From the NCBI GenBank assembly GCA_021405325.1, contig QWII01000076.1, positions 6,646 to 70,645 of the forward strand: DNA of 64,000 nucleotides. Reading direction: 5' to 3'. Position numbers and translations under genes: made by a program. A model generated the notes under the pieces. It did not search any database. It was not told the DNA's origin and saw only the letters and a list, made by a program, of their open reading frames with translations. Source of the DNA: Caldilinea sp. CFX5 (GTDB taxonomy: Bacteria; Chloroflexota; Anaerolineae; Caldilineales; Caldilineaceae). Positions 54,293-62,455 of the stretch are shown here, one piece after another; within the stretch, counting starts at the first letter, position 1, and each line of letters opens with the position of its first letter.

Positions 54293-56317
54293 TTACCCTC
54301 CACGCAGTCGCTTGGCAAATTGCACAAAGTAGTCAAGGGCTTGTGGGTTGCGCATCGCCCCCACATTCGCGGCCTTTTCCAGCGGATGACCGAGCAAGAT
54401 GCGGCGCACCGGCACCTCCATCTTTTTGCCGCTCAGGGTATAGGGCGCCTCCTGGATCACAAAAATCTCGTTCGGCACATGACGTGGGGAAATGTCAGCC
54501 CGAATTTTGGCTATGATCCGCTGCTTTAGCTCGTCATCCAATTGCGCGCCTTCGCGTAGTGAGACAAAGAGCGGCATATACGATTCCCGCCCCAACAATT
54601 CCAGGTCGATGATCAGGCTATCCAGCACTTCGGGGATGCTCTCCACCGCCTGATAAATTTCACTGGTGCCCATGCGCACCCCCTGGCGGTTGATCGTCGA
54701 ATCGGAGCGGCCATAGATGACACAGCCGTTGCGGGCGTTGATCTTGAGCCAGTCGCCATGCCGCCAGACGGCTTTTGCCGCGCCCCTGCTCGCAGAGGGG
54801 CGCCCGGCCGGGAACATCTCAAAATAGCTCTCCCGGTAGCGAATCATGGCCGGGTCATTCCAGAAGTAGAGGGGCATAGAGGGCATCGGTTCGCAAATGA
54901 CCAACTCGCCCACTTCATCAATGACCGGCTCACCCGCTTCGTTAAAGGATTGAATTTTGGCGCCTAACATGGGCGCTTGCAATTCACCGGCGTAGATTGG
55001 CTGTAAGCGCGTGCCGCCGATAAAGGCGGTGCAAACATCGGTGCCGCCGCTGAGCGATTCGAGGGCCAACGTTGGGCTTACCTCCTTGTAGATCCACTGA
55101 AAACCGGTGACAGGCAGCGGTGAACCGGTCGAGCCAAGGGCGCGCAAGCGGCGCAAGTCAAAGTCGCGATCGGGGTGGATGTCGGCCTTCATACAGGCCA
55201 GAATAAAGGCGGCGCTTGTGCCAAAATAGGTCATCTCGGTTGCCGCGGCCAGTCGCCAAAGCGTATTCATGTCAGGATAACCGGGGCTGCCGTTGTAGAG
55301 AATAATGGTCGAGCCGTTGAGCAGCCCGCCCACCAGAAAATTCCACATCATCCAGCCGGTGCTGGTGTACCAGAAGAAGCGATCTTCCGGTTTGAGGTCA
55401 AGGTGAAAATGGATGGCTTTGCGATGTTCCAGCAGAATGCCGCCGTGACCCTGGACAATCGGTTTGGGCAGGCCGGTGGTGCCGGAAGAGTAAAGCACCC
55501 AAAGCGGATGGTCAAAAGGTAATTGCGCGTAGTCAAGTTCAGTGGCGGCACAGGTTGCCAGTAGATCCGGCCAAAGCACGGTATTCGCCAGGGTCGTCGC
55601 TGCTGATCCGTCGGTGACTTGGGGAATCAGGATCGTCTTCTCCAGCGTCGGCAAAGCCTTCTGTAATTTAGCGACCACCGCTGTACGATCAAAGGTCTGG
55701 CCGTTCCAGCGGTAGCCGTCGGCAGCGATGAGTAACTTCGGCTCGATCTGGGTGAAGCGGTCGAGGACGCTGCGGTCGCCAAAGTCGGGGGGGCAGCTTG
55801 ACCAGATGGCGCCCAGGCTGGCGGCGGCGAGAAAGGCGGCCACGGTTTCAGGGATGTTGGGCAGATAGGCCACCACCCGGTCGCCGCGCTGGATGCCCAA
55901 CGCTTTGAAGGCTTGCGCCAGTTTGGCCGTCTGTGTATATAACGCCGGCCAACTGACGGTGGTGAGCGGGCCATCTTCGGCCTGATAGAGAATGGCCGGG
56001 TTTGTTGACGTGCGCTGGCGGAACAAGTTTTCGGCATAGTTCAACTGCGCCCCGCGAAACCACTGTGCGCCGGGCATCGTTCGTTCGACGAGCACCGTTT
56101 GGTAAGGGGTGCTGGCGCTGATCTGGAAATAATCCCACAACGTCGCCCAGAAGGTTTCGATCTCGGTGACAGACCAGCGCCACAATGCTTGATAGTCTTG
56201 AAAATGCAGACCATATTTCTCGTGTAGCCAAGATAAGTAATGGGTTAGGTTGGCTGCTGCTTTGGCTGCTGCTGTAGGTTCCCAAAGCAAACTGCCCTCG
56301 ACAATTTCCTGCGTCAT
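54293..56317 (-). CDS. aacS: Acetoacetyl-CoA synthetase
   Basis: A 674-aa ANL-superfamily ligase that activates acetoacetate to acetoacetyl-CoA. The family start is clear (WFRGAQLNYAENLF), then GDRVVAYLPNIPETV, the P-loop LYSSGTTGLPKPIVQGHGG, GYPDMNTLWRLAAATEMTYFG, SLSGGTDVCTAFIGG, YGRSDSTINRQGVRMGTSEI and the catalytic Lys in YTLSGKKMEVPVRR. It differs from acetyl-CoA synthetase by the NYAEN start and the short C-terminus. ATG 56317 is preferred to a TTG at 56338. It suggests use of ketone bodies or polyhydroxybutyrate breakdown products. Confidence 0.92.
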   Translation of the reverse strand: MTQEIVEGSLLWEPTAAAKAAANLTHYLSWLHEKYGLHFQDYQALWRWSVTEIETFWATLWDYFQISASTPYQTVLVERTMPGAQWFRGAQLNYAENLFRQRTSTNPAILYQAEDGPLTTVSWPALYTQTAKLAQAFKALGIQRGDRVVAYLPNIPETVAAFLAAASLGAIWSSCPPDFGDRSVLDRFTQIEPKLLIAADGYRWNGQTFDRTAVVAKLQKALPTLEKTILIPQVTDGSAATTLANTVLWPDLLATCAATELDYAQLPFDHPLWVLYSSGTTGLPKPIVQGHGGILLEHRKAIHFHLDLKPEDRFFWYTSTGWMMWNFLVGGLLNGSTIILYNGSPGYPDMNTLWRLAAATEMTYFGTSAAFILACMKADIHPDRDFDLRRLRALGSTGSPLPVTGFQWIYKEVSPTLALESLSGGTDVCTAFIGGTRLQPIYAGELQAPMLGAKIQSFNEAGEPVIDEVGELVICEPMPSMPLYFWNDPAMIRYRESYFEMFPAGRPSASRGAAKAVWRHGDWLKINARNGCVIYGRSDSTINRQGVRMGTSEIYQAVESIPEVLDSLIIDLELLGRESYMPLFVSLREGAQLDDELKQRIIAKIRADISPRHVPNEIFVIQEAPYTLSGKKMEVPVRRILLGHPLEKAANVGAMRNPQALDYFVQFAKRLRGG

Positions 56318-56430
56318 AATGTGTTTGCCCAAATTCAACCATCCTCATGGGACGAAATAACCTTGTGTATCTGTAGTGCATCGAATCAAGACGGACGGGC
56401 AAATTCACCAAGAAATGATGTAACTACGAA

Positions 56431-56516
56431 CCCCTCCCTAACCCTCCCCTGCTAGGGGAGGGAACCGTGGTGCGCTCGACAGTTCCCTCCCCTAGCAGGG
56501 GAGGGTTAGGGAGGGG
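56431..56516. repeat. 35-bp-arm hairpin in a divergent promoter region
   Basis: Perfect 35-bp arms (56431-56465 and 56482-56516), 16-nt loop. Each arm itself contains the self-complementary CCCTCCCCTGCTAGGGGAGG. Outside, GTAACTAC and GTAGTTAC extend the symmetry. It lies between the divergent aacS and MATE genes, where a terminator is not expected. The rest of 56318-56723 holds only a candidate promoter. Confidence 0.92.
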
Positions 56517-56551
56517 TAGCTTGGTAGTTACGAAATGATTTCGCAAATCCG

Positions 56552-56580
56552 TTGATCCACGGGGATAGTTTGATTATAGC
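56552..56580 (+). promoter_or_regulatory. Candidate promoter of the MATE gene
   Basis: TTGATC (56552-56557), 17-bp spacer, TATAGC (56575-56580); about 145 bp before the start codon. Confidence 0.4.
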
Positions 56581-56723
56581 ACAGGCTGTGGCTAGGACAA
56601 GGACGGCACGAACGGCACATCGACAAAAGGGGCTGGATCTGGTATGCTATCGGTAGCGCTCCCTGTCTGCGCCTGATGACCCGGTAACACCTGACCTGTT
56701 ACCCCAACTAGAGTGAGAATCCT

Positions 56724-58400
56724 ATGGCCGTCGCTTCCGCCAATCAACCGCTGCCTGCTGCTGATACCCAACCTTTTGACTGGCCCAGGCGCAAAGCGCT
56801 GCTCTGGCAAGTCTGGCGGTTGGCGCTGCCGGTGATTTTGACCAATTTGTTGCAAAGCCTGGTCGATGTGGTCGATGTCTTTATGGTGGGCCGTCTGGGG
56901 CCGATTGCCATTGCCGCCGTTGGCATGAGCAGCGCCATTCGTATGTTGGTGCTGGTCATGTTGCTTTCGGTGGCCGGCGGCGCCATGACCTTGATCGCTC
57001 AGGCCAAAGGCGCCCGCGACCCGGAACGGATGAGCTTTGTCACCCGTCAGGCCATTTCGTCCGGGGTGCTGCTTTCGTTGGCGTTGACGGCGCTGGGGTT
57101 GCTGTTGGCGCGCCCGCTGCTCGTCTTGGCGAATGGCAATGGTGAACCGGAAGCGGTGGAGCTGGGGACACAATTTCTGCAAATCCTCTTTCTCGGCACA
57201 CCCTTTATGGTCTTGAGCATTGTCTTTAGCCGCTTGATGCAAGGGGCCGGTGATACGGTCACGCCGCTGGTGCTGAACGGGAGCATCAATCTGCTCAATA
57301 TCCTCTTCAACTATCTGCTCATCTTTGGCATCGGGCCGTTGCCGGCGATGGGGGTGGCCGGCTCGGCGGTAGGGACGGTGCTGGCGCGAGGGTTGATTGT
57401 GCTGGCGGTCTTTATCATCATCTATTCGGGCCGCAACGTCATCAAAATTCTACCGGGAACTTACTGGCCCAACTGGCGCATGTTTGCCGACATTTTCAGC
57501 ATCGGCGTACCATCAGGCGTCCAGGGCATCTTTCGCAATGGCTCACGCCTCTTTGTGCTGGGCATTGTGACCGCCACCGAGGTCGGCACCTATGGTGCAG
57601 CGGCGCTGGCGATTGGCTTTCAGGTCGAGTCGCTGGTCTTTATGCCGGGGCTGGCGATCAATGTGGCGGCCACCAGTCTGGTCGGCCAGGCGCTGGGCTA
57701 CTGGCAGCCGGAAGAGGCGCGGCGGCGGGGCAACATGGCGATGTGGCTGGGGCTGATCATCATGATCCTCCTGGCGACGCCGATTGTGATCTTTGCACCG
57801 GCCATTATCCGCCTCTTTGATCCCAGCGCGCATCCTGTCTTGTTGGAAACCGGCGTGACCTATCTCCATATCAATACGGTGGCGCTGCCCTTGAGCGCGG
57901 TTGCTCTGGTGGCGAATGGTGCGCTGCGCGGGGCCGGCGATTCCGTCCCCGGCCTGATCAGCACAATGGTGACGCGGGCGGTGGTGGCAGTCGCGCTGGC
58001 CTATCTGCTGGCCTTTCCCGTGGGCTTAGGTTCGTTGGGGGTCTGGATCGCCCTGGCGATTGGCATTGTGCTGGACGCTATCTACATGGGCCTGCGCTGG
58101 CGCAGCAATGTCTGGTTGGCTGTCGCTCTGCACAAGAGTGACCTTTATCGCACTCACCTAAAGCAGTTGCCCAAAGCGGTGCAAGAGCAATATTTGCGCG
58201 AGGTGCGCACCCCGTTGATGGCAACGCCGACAGCGCGGGAACGGGTCGATGCGCAAGGGGTTGTCTATCTCCTACCGGATCGGCAAGTGGCTGTTCGTTT
58301 TGTTGATCATACCTATTATTTTCCGGATGCGTTGGCGACAACCGGCGCGCTGCCGGAAAATTTGATTAACCCGAATCTTCAGATTGTTAAGCTTCTGTAA
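56724..58400 (+). CDS. MATE-family multidrug/metabolite exporter
   Basis: 558 aa with about 12 hydrophobic helices in two similar halves; the N-half opens with ALPVILTNLLQSLVDVVDVF followed by MVGRLGPIAIAAVGMSS, and the C-half with SIGVPSGVQGIFRNGSRLFV. GxxRGxGD-type signatures appear in both halves (RLMQGAGDTVTP, GALRGAGDSVPG). The proteins exchange Na+ or H+ for cationic or organic substrates across the cytoplasmic membrane. A soluble C-terminal tail of ~95 residues (from RSNVWLAVALHKSD) is longer than usual and of unknown role. Confidence 0.92.
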   Translation: MAVASANQPLPAADTQPFDWPRRKALLWQVWRLALPVILTNLLQSLVDVVDVFMVGRLGPIAIAAVGMSSAIRMLVLVMLLSVAGGAMTLIAQAKGARDPERMSFVTRQAISSGVLLSLALTALGLLLARPLLVLANGNGEPEAVELGTQFLQILFLGTPFMVLSIVFSRLMQGAGDTVTPLVLNGSINLLNILFNYLLIFGIGPLPAMGVAGSAVGTVLARGLIVLAVFIIIYSGRNVIKILPGTYWPNWRMFADIFSIGVPSGVQGIFRNGSRLFVLGIVTATEVGTYGAAALAIGFQVESLVFMPGLAINVAATSLVGQALGYWQPEEARRRGNMAMWLGLIIMILLATPIVIFAPAIIRLFDPSAHPVLLETGVTYLHINTVALPLSAVALVANGALRGAGDSVPGLISTMVTRAVVAVALAYLLAFPVGLGSLGVWIALAIGIVLDAIYMGLRWRSNVWLAVALHKSDLYRTHLKQLPKAVQEQYLREVRTPLMATPTARERVDAQGVVYLLPDRQVAVRFVDHTYYFPDALATTGALPENLINPNLQIVKLL

Positions 58401-58423
58401 TCAAAATTAATTTTTATCTTCCG

Positions 58424-58429
58424 TATAAT
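58424..58429 (+). promoter_or_regulatory. -10-like TATAAT upstream of the GGDEF-EAL gene
   Basis: Perfect TATAAT 24 bp after the MATE stop codon, in an AT-rich stretch; no good -35. A transcript from here would carry the octamer-armed palindrome in a ~210-nt leader. Confidence 0.35.
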
Positions 58430-58492
58430 AGACCAATCAATGGTGGCGCTTACCTGGTAGCAAGCAACTAGTACAGAGCGGCCTAAGTAAGC

Positions 58493-58566
58493 CAGTAGGT
58501 CAGTAGGTCAGTAGGACAGTAAGTCAGTCACTGTCTCACTGTCTCACTGTCTCACTGTCTCACTGG
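58493..58566. repeat. Octamer-armed palindrome
   Basis: Left arm: CAGTAGGT, CAGTAGGT, CAGTAGGA, CAGTAAGT (58493-58524). Right arm: four perfect CACTGTCT units plus a partial (58529-58566). Pairing between arms is through CAGT/ACTG cores only. Same period and polarity as the other three elements. Confidence 0.88.
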
Positions 58567-58648
58567 CAACTATGGGTTTATCTACGCCGTCGTGTACTAG
58601 GTTTGCTGCGCTGGTCTTATTTTTCCATGCCGACAGATATGGATATTT

Positions 58649-61285
58649 ATGTTGTCACGGAAGATCGCGTTTTGGTTCATTTGGATTGTTCCTTTTGTTT
58701 CCCTGATCACAGTTGCGGTTGGGTTGGTAAGCCTGATCGCGCTGCGCAATGGGCAGAAGGCAGTGAATGAGTTGGCAGAACAATTGCTGGAACGAACCAA
58801 GCAGCTTGTTGTTCAGCATCTGGATAGTTACCTGACTACCTCAAAAGATCTGGTTATGCTTAATGCCGCCTTGATCGAGGATGGGCAGCTTGAGTGGCAA
58901 AATTTTAGCGAGATTAGTGAACATTTTGAGCAACAAGCGAAACGCTACCGTGTCAGTTGGATTAACTATGGTCTGAGTAGTGGTGAATATGCCGGCGCCG
59001 GCTACGACTTCGGCTCAGCAAATTCTGAACTGATGAGAGGCGAAACATCGTTGGCGACGGGGATGCGTTATGTCAGCTTCTATACCGATGCCCACGGGAC
59101 GATCATCAAGGAAGAACCTGATGCCACTTATGATCATCGGCGGGAAGCCTGGTACATGGATACGCTGCGCGCCGGTAAGTTGACCTGGAGTTCGATCTAC
59201 CTATGGGAAGGGTTGAAGAGTACGATCTCGATTTGCATCGGTCAGCCAATTTATCGTGGCCATTCGCAGCCGATCGGTGCGGTTGGGGTTGACTTGTCAC
59301 TTACCCAAATCAGCAACTTTTTGCGTACCATTCAGATCGCACCTTCGACCCGGATTTTCATTATTGAACAGAATGGATTGGTGGTCGCCAGTTCTAATAC
59401 GGAAGGGGTTTTGATCGAAGACGATGACGATAGCGTGCGTTTGAACATCAGTGACAGCCGTGATCCGTTGATTCGGGCGGCGGCCGCTCATCTACGCCAA
59501 CAAGTCGGGAGCTTTGATCAGATCCAAACCAATGCCGCCTTTACCTTTACCACGAACCGAGAGCGTAACTTTATACGTGTTACCCCCTGGCATGATACAG
59601 CCGGATTGCAGTGGTTGGTGGTGTTGGTTGTCTCTGAATCCGACTTTATGGCGCAAATCAATGCCGGCACCCGTCAAACCATCTGGTTAAGTTGGGCCGC
59701 CTTGCTTTTGGCCATCGGCTTAGGTCTGTTCACCTTGCGTCTGGTGACTCGCCCTGTAGCGGCGTTGCGACTGGCCGCACAGGCGGTGGCGGACAATCAA
59801 CCCGTTCCGTCGTTAACGCCAAGCGGTATTCGCGAACTGGATGCTGTCGCGCATTCGTTTAATTACATGGCGGCGCAGGTGAACGAGTCGATGCGCCAGT
59901 TGGCCTATGCCGCCGCCCACGATGCCCTCACCGGGTTGCCCAATCGGCTTACCTTTCACCGGATGTTGACGGAAGCAATTGCCCGCCATCGTGAACAAGC
60001 GGCAGGTGGAACGACTGTCGCACCATCACCCCTGTTTGCCGTACTTTTTCTGGATTTAGATTATTTCAAACTGGTCAATGACAGCCTGGGCCATCTGGCC
60101 GGCGACCAACTGCTGGTCGAGGTTGCCCAACGTCTGCTGACCTGTATTGGTTCACAGGGGCATGTTGCGCGTTTTGGCGGCGACGAGTTTGTGATTTTGC
60201 TTGACCCCATCACGCACTCTGACGCAATCCAACCGATTGTCACCGACATTCTGATGATGATCCGCCAGCCATTTTTGTTAGGCGACAATACGGCCTTTAT
60301 CAGCACGAGCATTGGCGTGGTCTTTAGCGCGCACCATACCACCGACGCCGACGGTATGTTACGCAATGCCGATATTGCGCTCTACCGCGCCAAGGCGAAC
60401 GGCAAGGCGGTCTATGAAGTGTTTGATAATGAAATGCACATTGAACTGATGGCGCGCTTGCGGATCGAAGCCGAGTTGCGCAATGCACTCAGTCGCAACG
60501 AACTGACCGTCTACTATCAACCGATTGTCGACACGCGCAGCTTGCTGATGGTTGGCGCTGAGGCATTGTTGCGCTGGCACCATCCGGAACTTGGGATGGT
60601 TTCACCGGCAAAATTTATTCCCGTGGCCGAAGAAACAGGATTGATCATTCCCTTGGGCTGGTGGGTGTTGCGTAGCGCTTGTCAGCAGGCGCGCCAATGG
60701 CTGGAAAGTTTCCCCTATCAACCAGTGGTGCTGAGTGTCAATCTCTCTAGCCGCCAATTCCTCCACCCCGAGCTATTCCAACAGATCCGCCAAATCCTAC
60801 AAGAGACAGGACTGCCGCCGCATCTGCTCAAATTGGAGATCACGGAAAGCCTGCTCATTAGTGACCGGGTGACGATGCAGACCCGTTTGAATCAACTCCG
60901 CGCGATGGGGGTTCAGTTGAGTTTAGATGATTTTGGCACCGGCTATTCTTCACTGAGCTACTTGCATCACTTCCCCCTAGACACGCTGAAAATTGACCGT
61001 TCGTTTGTACAGCAAGTTCTGGTCGATCAACAATGCCGCGCCATTGTTGAATCGATTATCCACATGGCTCATAAACTGGGCATGGATGTGATTGCCGAAG
61101 GGGTAGAAACCGAGGAGTCGCTGGCCTACCTGCGCGACGTGGCCGGTTGCGAGCAGATCCAGGGGTTTTTAATCTCACCGGCGGTGCCGGCCACCGCGTT
61201 CGACCAACGCCTGCGTTATCAAGCGTGTCGCCCTCTGTTGGCGGAACAGGCGCTTGCTGTCGATCTGCCGCTGGTCTTCAATTAG
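58649..61285 (+). CDS. dCache-HAMP-GGDEF-EAL cyclic-di-GMP enzyme
   Basis: 878 aa. TM1 (~7-32), a periplasmic dCache-like sensor (~35-340, with YDHRREAWYMDTLRAGKLTW and IGAVGVDLSLTQI), TM2 (~346-368), HAMP (RLVTRPVAALRLAAQAVA), then GGDEF and EAL. The synthase motif is intact (RFGGDEF, ~508-514; LDLDYFKLVNDSLGH). An RxxD inhibitory site is not seen five residues before it. The hydrolase has GAEALLRW, NLSSRQF, ITESLL, LDDFGTGYSSLSYL, KIDRSFV and AEGVETEE, so all metal and base residues are present. Both activities are possible; net direction cannot be predicted. Matching surface adhesins are encoded elsewhere in the window. Confidence 0.93.
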   Translation: MLSRKIAFWFIWIVPFVSLITVAVGLVSLIALRNGQKAVNELAEQLLERTKQLVVQHLDSYLTTSKDLVMLNAALIEDGQLEWQNFSEISEHFEQQAKRYRVSWINYGLSSGEYAGAGYDFGSANSELMRGETSLATGMRYVSFYTDAHGTIIKEEPDATYDHRREAWYMDTLRAGKLTWSSIYLWEGLKSTISICIGQPIYRGHSQPIGAVGVDLSLTQISNFLRTIQIAPSTRIFIIEQNGLVVASSNTEGVLIEDDDDSVRLNISDSRDPLIRAAAAHLRQQVGSFDQIQTNAAFTFTTNRERNFIRVTPWHDTAGLQWLVVLVVSESDFMAQINAGTRQTIWLSWAALLLAIGLGLFTLRLVTRPVAALRLAAQAVADNQPVPSLTPSGIRELDAVAHSFNYMAAQVNESMRQLAYAAAHDALTGLPNRLTFHRMLTEAIARHREQAAGGTTVAPSPLFAVLFLDLDYFKLVNDSLGHLAGDQLLVEVAQRLLTCIGSQGHVARFGGDEFVILLDPITHSDAIQPIVTDILMMIRQPFLLGDNTAFISTSIGVVFSAHHTTDADGMLRNADIALYRAKANGKAVYEVFDNEMHIELMARLRIEAELRNALSRNELTVYYQPIVDTRSLLMVGAEALLRWHHPELGMVSPAKFIPVAEETGLIIPLGWWVLRSACQQARQWLESFPYQPVVLSVNLSSRQFLHPELFQQIRQILQETGLPPHLLKLEITESLLISDRVTMQTRLNQLRAMGVQLSLDDFGTGYSSLSYLHHFPLDTLKIDRSFVQQVLVDQQCRAIVESIIHMAHKLGMDVIAEGVETEESLAYLRDVAGCEQIQGFLISPAVPATAFDQRLRYQACRPLLAEQALAVDLPLVFN

Positions 61286-61311
61286 CCTAATAAATTTTCA
61301 CAACCAAATCC

Positions 61312-61342
61312 GGTCACCGTAGGGGCGTCCCCTACCGTGACC
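61312..61342. repeat. Imperfect hairpin after the GGDEF-EAL gene
   Basis: 14-nt arms with one mismatch (61312-61325 and 61329-61342), loop CGT, core GTAGGGGCGTCCCCTAC. Possible terminator; its right arm has replaced the end of the nuclease remnant on the other strand. Confidence 0.75.
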
Positions 61343-61589
61343 GTTTCTGAAATTGAAATTTCTTAAGGATTTGCGCCATCTTCCCCTCGGCGATGTTGCG
61401 TTTCGCTTGATCAGAGGCAATGACCAGCAGAATGATCGACTTACCCTTGTGACGATAGGGCAGGTCATCCTGTTTGGTACGCCTCTGACCAAGCGCGATC
61501 TGAGCGGTCGATGGCTTAAATTCCAGGATGTAGACTGCTTTAGTTACCTTTGTCTTTACGGCATGGTTCACGAACTGGTTTACAAATGC
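61332..61589 (-). pseudogene. PD-(D/E)XK nuclease-family (DUF1703-like) remnant
   Basis: The minus strand reads FVNQFVNHAVKTKVTKAVYI, LEFKPSTAQIALGQ, then KGKSIILLVIASDQAKRNIA EGKM: the EFK nuclease motif and the closing KxIILVGIxFDxxKRNI segment found at the C-terminus of the AAA-ATPase-like/PD-(D/E)XK family. Upstream the frame stops at a TAG where the 27-bp-arm hairpin begins. The segment between ALGQ and HKGK is too short, suggesting a small deletion. Only ~80 of about 500 residues survive. Confidence 0.6.
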
Positions 61590-61706
61590 GGGCTATCGTA
61601 GGTGCGGTTTGTAACCGCACGAACTTGGTCAACCGGAGAACGTGCGGTTACAAACCGCACCTACGATTTGTTAACCAACCGCTTCTCTGTAAATGAACCA
61701 TGCCGT
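61558..61706. repeat. 27-bp-arm hairpin framed by 13-bp inverted repeats
   Basis: Inner perfect arms 61595-61621 and 61641-61667 (27 bp, 19-nt loop; core GTGCGGTTTGTAACCGCAC). Outside it, ACGGCATGGTTCA (61558-61570) is repeated inverted at 61694-61706. The outer left copy lies inside the nuclease remnant, whose reading frame stops at this element. Confidence 0.88.
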
Positions 61707-61708
61707 CT

Positions 61709-62419
61709 TTACTGCACGCGACCGACAAACTCAGCGCGGACAAAGAGATAATGAGTGTCAGAAAAATCGGGCCAGCCGGTCACCAAGGTCAACTGCGCTT
61801 GCGCCGATGGTGCAATGTAGGACATGGCCAGTTCTTTTTCAGCGGCGCTCCCATTCACCGGAATGGGTTGGGCCACTTCGCGCACTTGATACAAGAAACT
61901 GCGCCCCTGATCGTCATTCACCACCAACTGTGTGTCGACGGTAATCTCGCCGCGAGCCAGCGGGGCAAAAACTGCTGCACCGACCAGATGATTGCCGGAG
62001 ATGACCACATTGCCGGCTGTACCGGGGCGAGCGGAGTTAATATGCCAACCCGCGCTTGCCGCCGGCACCTGCCAAACCGCCTGGCGCTGCCCTTCCACTT
62101 CGCTCACCTGCCAACTCATTGGCTCGACCGCAACAGCGAAATTGAGCGTCGGCGCGGTCAAGCGTACAGGAATGCCAGCCGCTTCTGGGGTAATGACTTC
62201 ATTGCTTTGCACCGTAACGGCGGGGGGCTGCTCGGCCACGGCAGCCGTGGTCGCCGTGGGCAACGCCAACGGCGTTGGCGTTGCGGCCGCCGTTTGACAA
62301 GCCGCGCTCACCAGCAACAGGAGGATGCTGCCAAGTGTCAGGCGATAACCCTTTCCGGCGGCGGCCTGGGTTCTGTTCGCTGCCACTCGTGCATGGGTAA
62401 AAAGAAGATTAATCCACAT
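61709..62419 (-). CDS. Sortase-fold lipoprotein lacking the catalytic residues
   Basis: 236 aa. A hydrophobic segment ending LLLLVSAACQT (possible lipidation at Cys41) and a Thr/Pro linker lead into a sortase domain: GIPVRLTAPTLNF, WQVPAASAGWHINSARPGTAGN, VVISGNHLVGAAVFAPL, LTLVTGWPDFSDTHYLFVRA. In active sortases of this type the signatures are SGHxN, LVTCxP and THRxxV. Here the catalytic His is Asn143 (or displaced to His144), Cys is Gly215 and Arg is Tyr224. It should not be a transpeptidase. It probably forms an operon with the upstream SH3b/DUF11 gene (36-bp gap). Confidence 0.75.
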   Translation of the reverse strand: MWINLLFTHARVAANRTQAAAGKGYRLTLGSILLLLVSAACQTAAATPTPLALPTATTAAVAEQPPAVTVQSNEVITPEAAGIPVRLTAPTLNFAVAVEPMSWQVSEVEGQRQAVWQVPAASAGWHINSARPGTAGNVVISGNHLVGAAVFAPLARGEITVDTQLVVNDDQGRSFLYQVREVAQPIPVNGSAAEKELAMSYIAPSAQAQLTLVTGWPDFSDTHYLFVRAEFVGRVQ

Positions 62420-62455
62420 ACGAATATCTCAAGGAATAGTGAACTCAAACAACGG

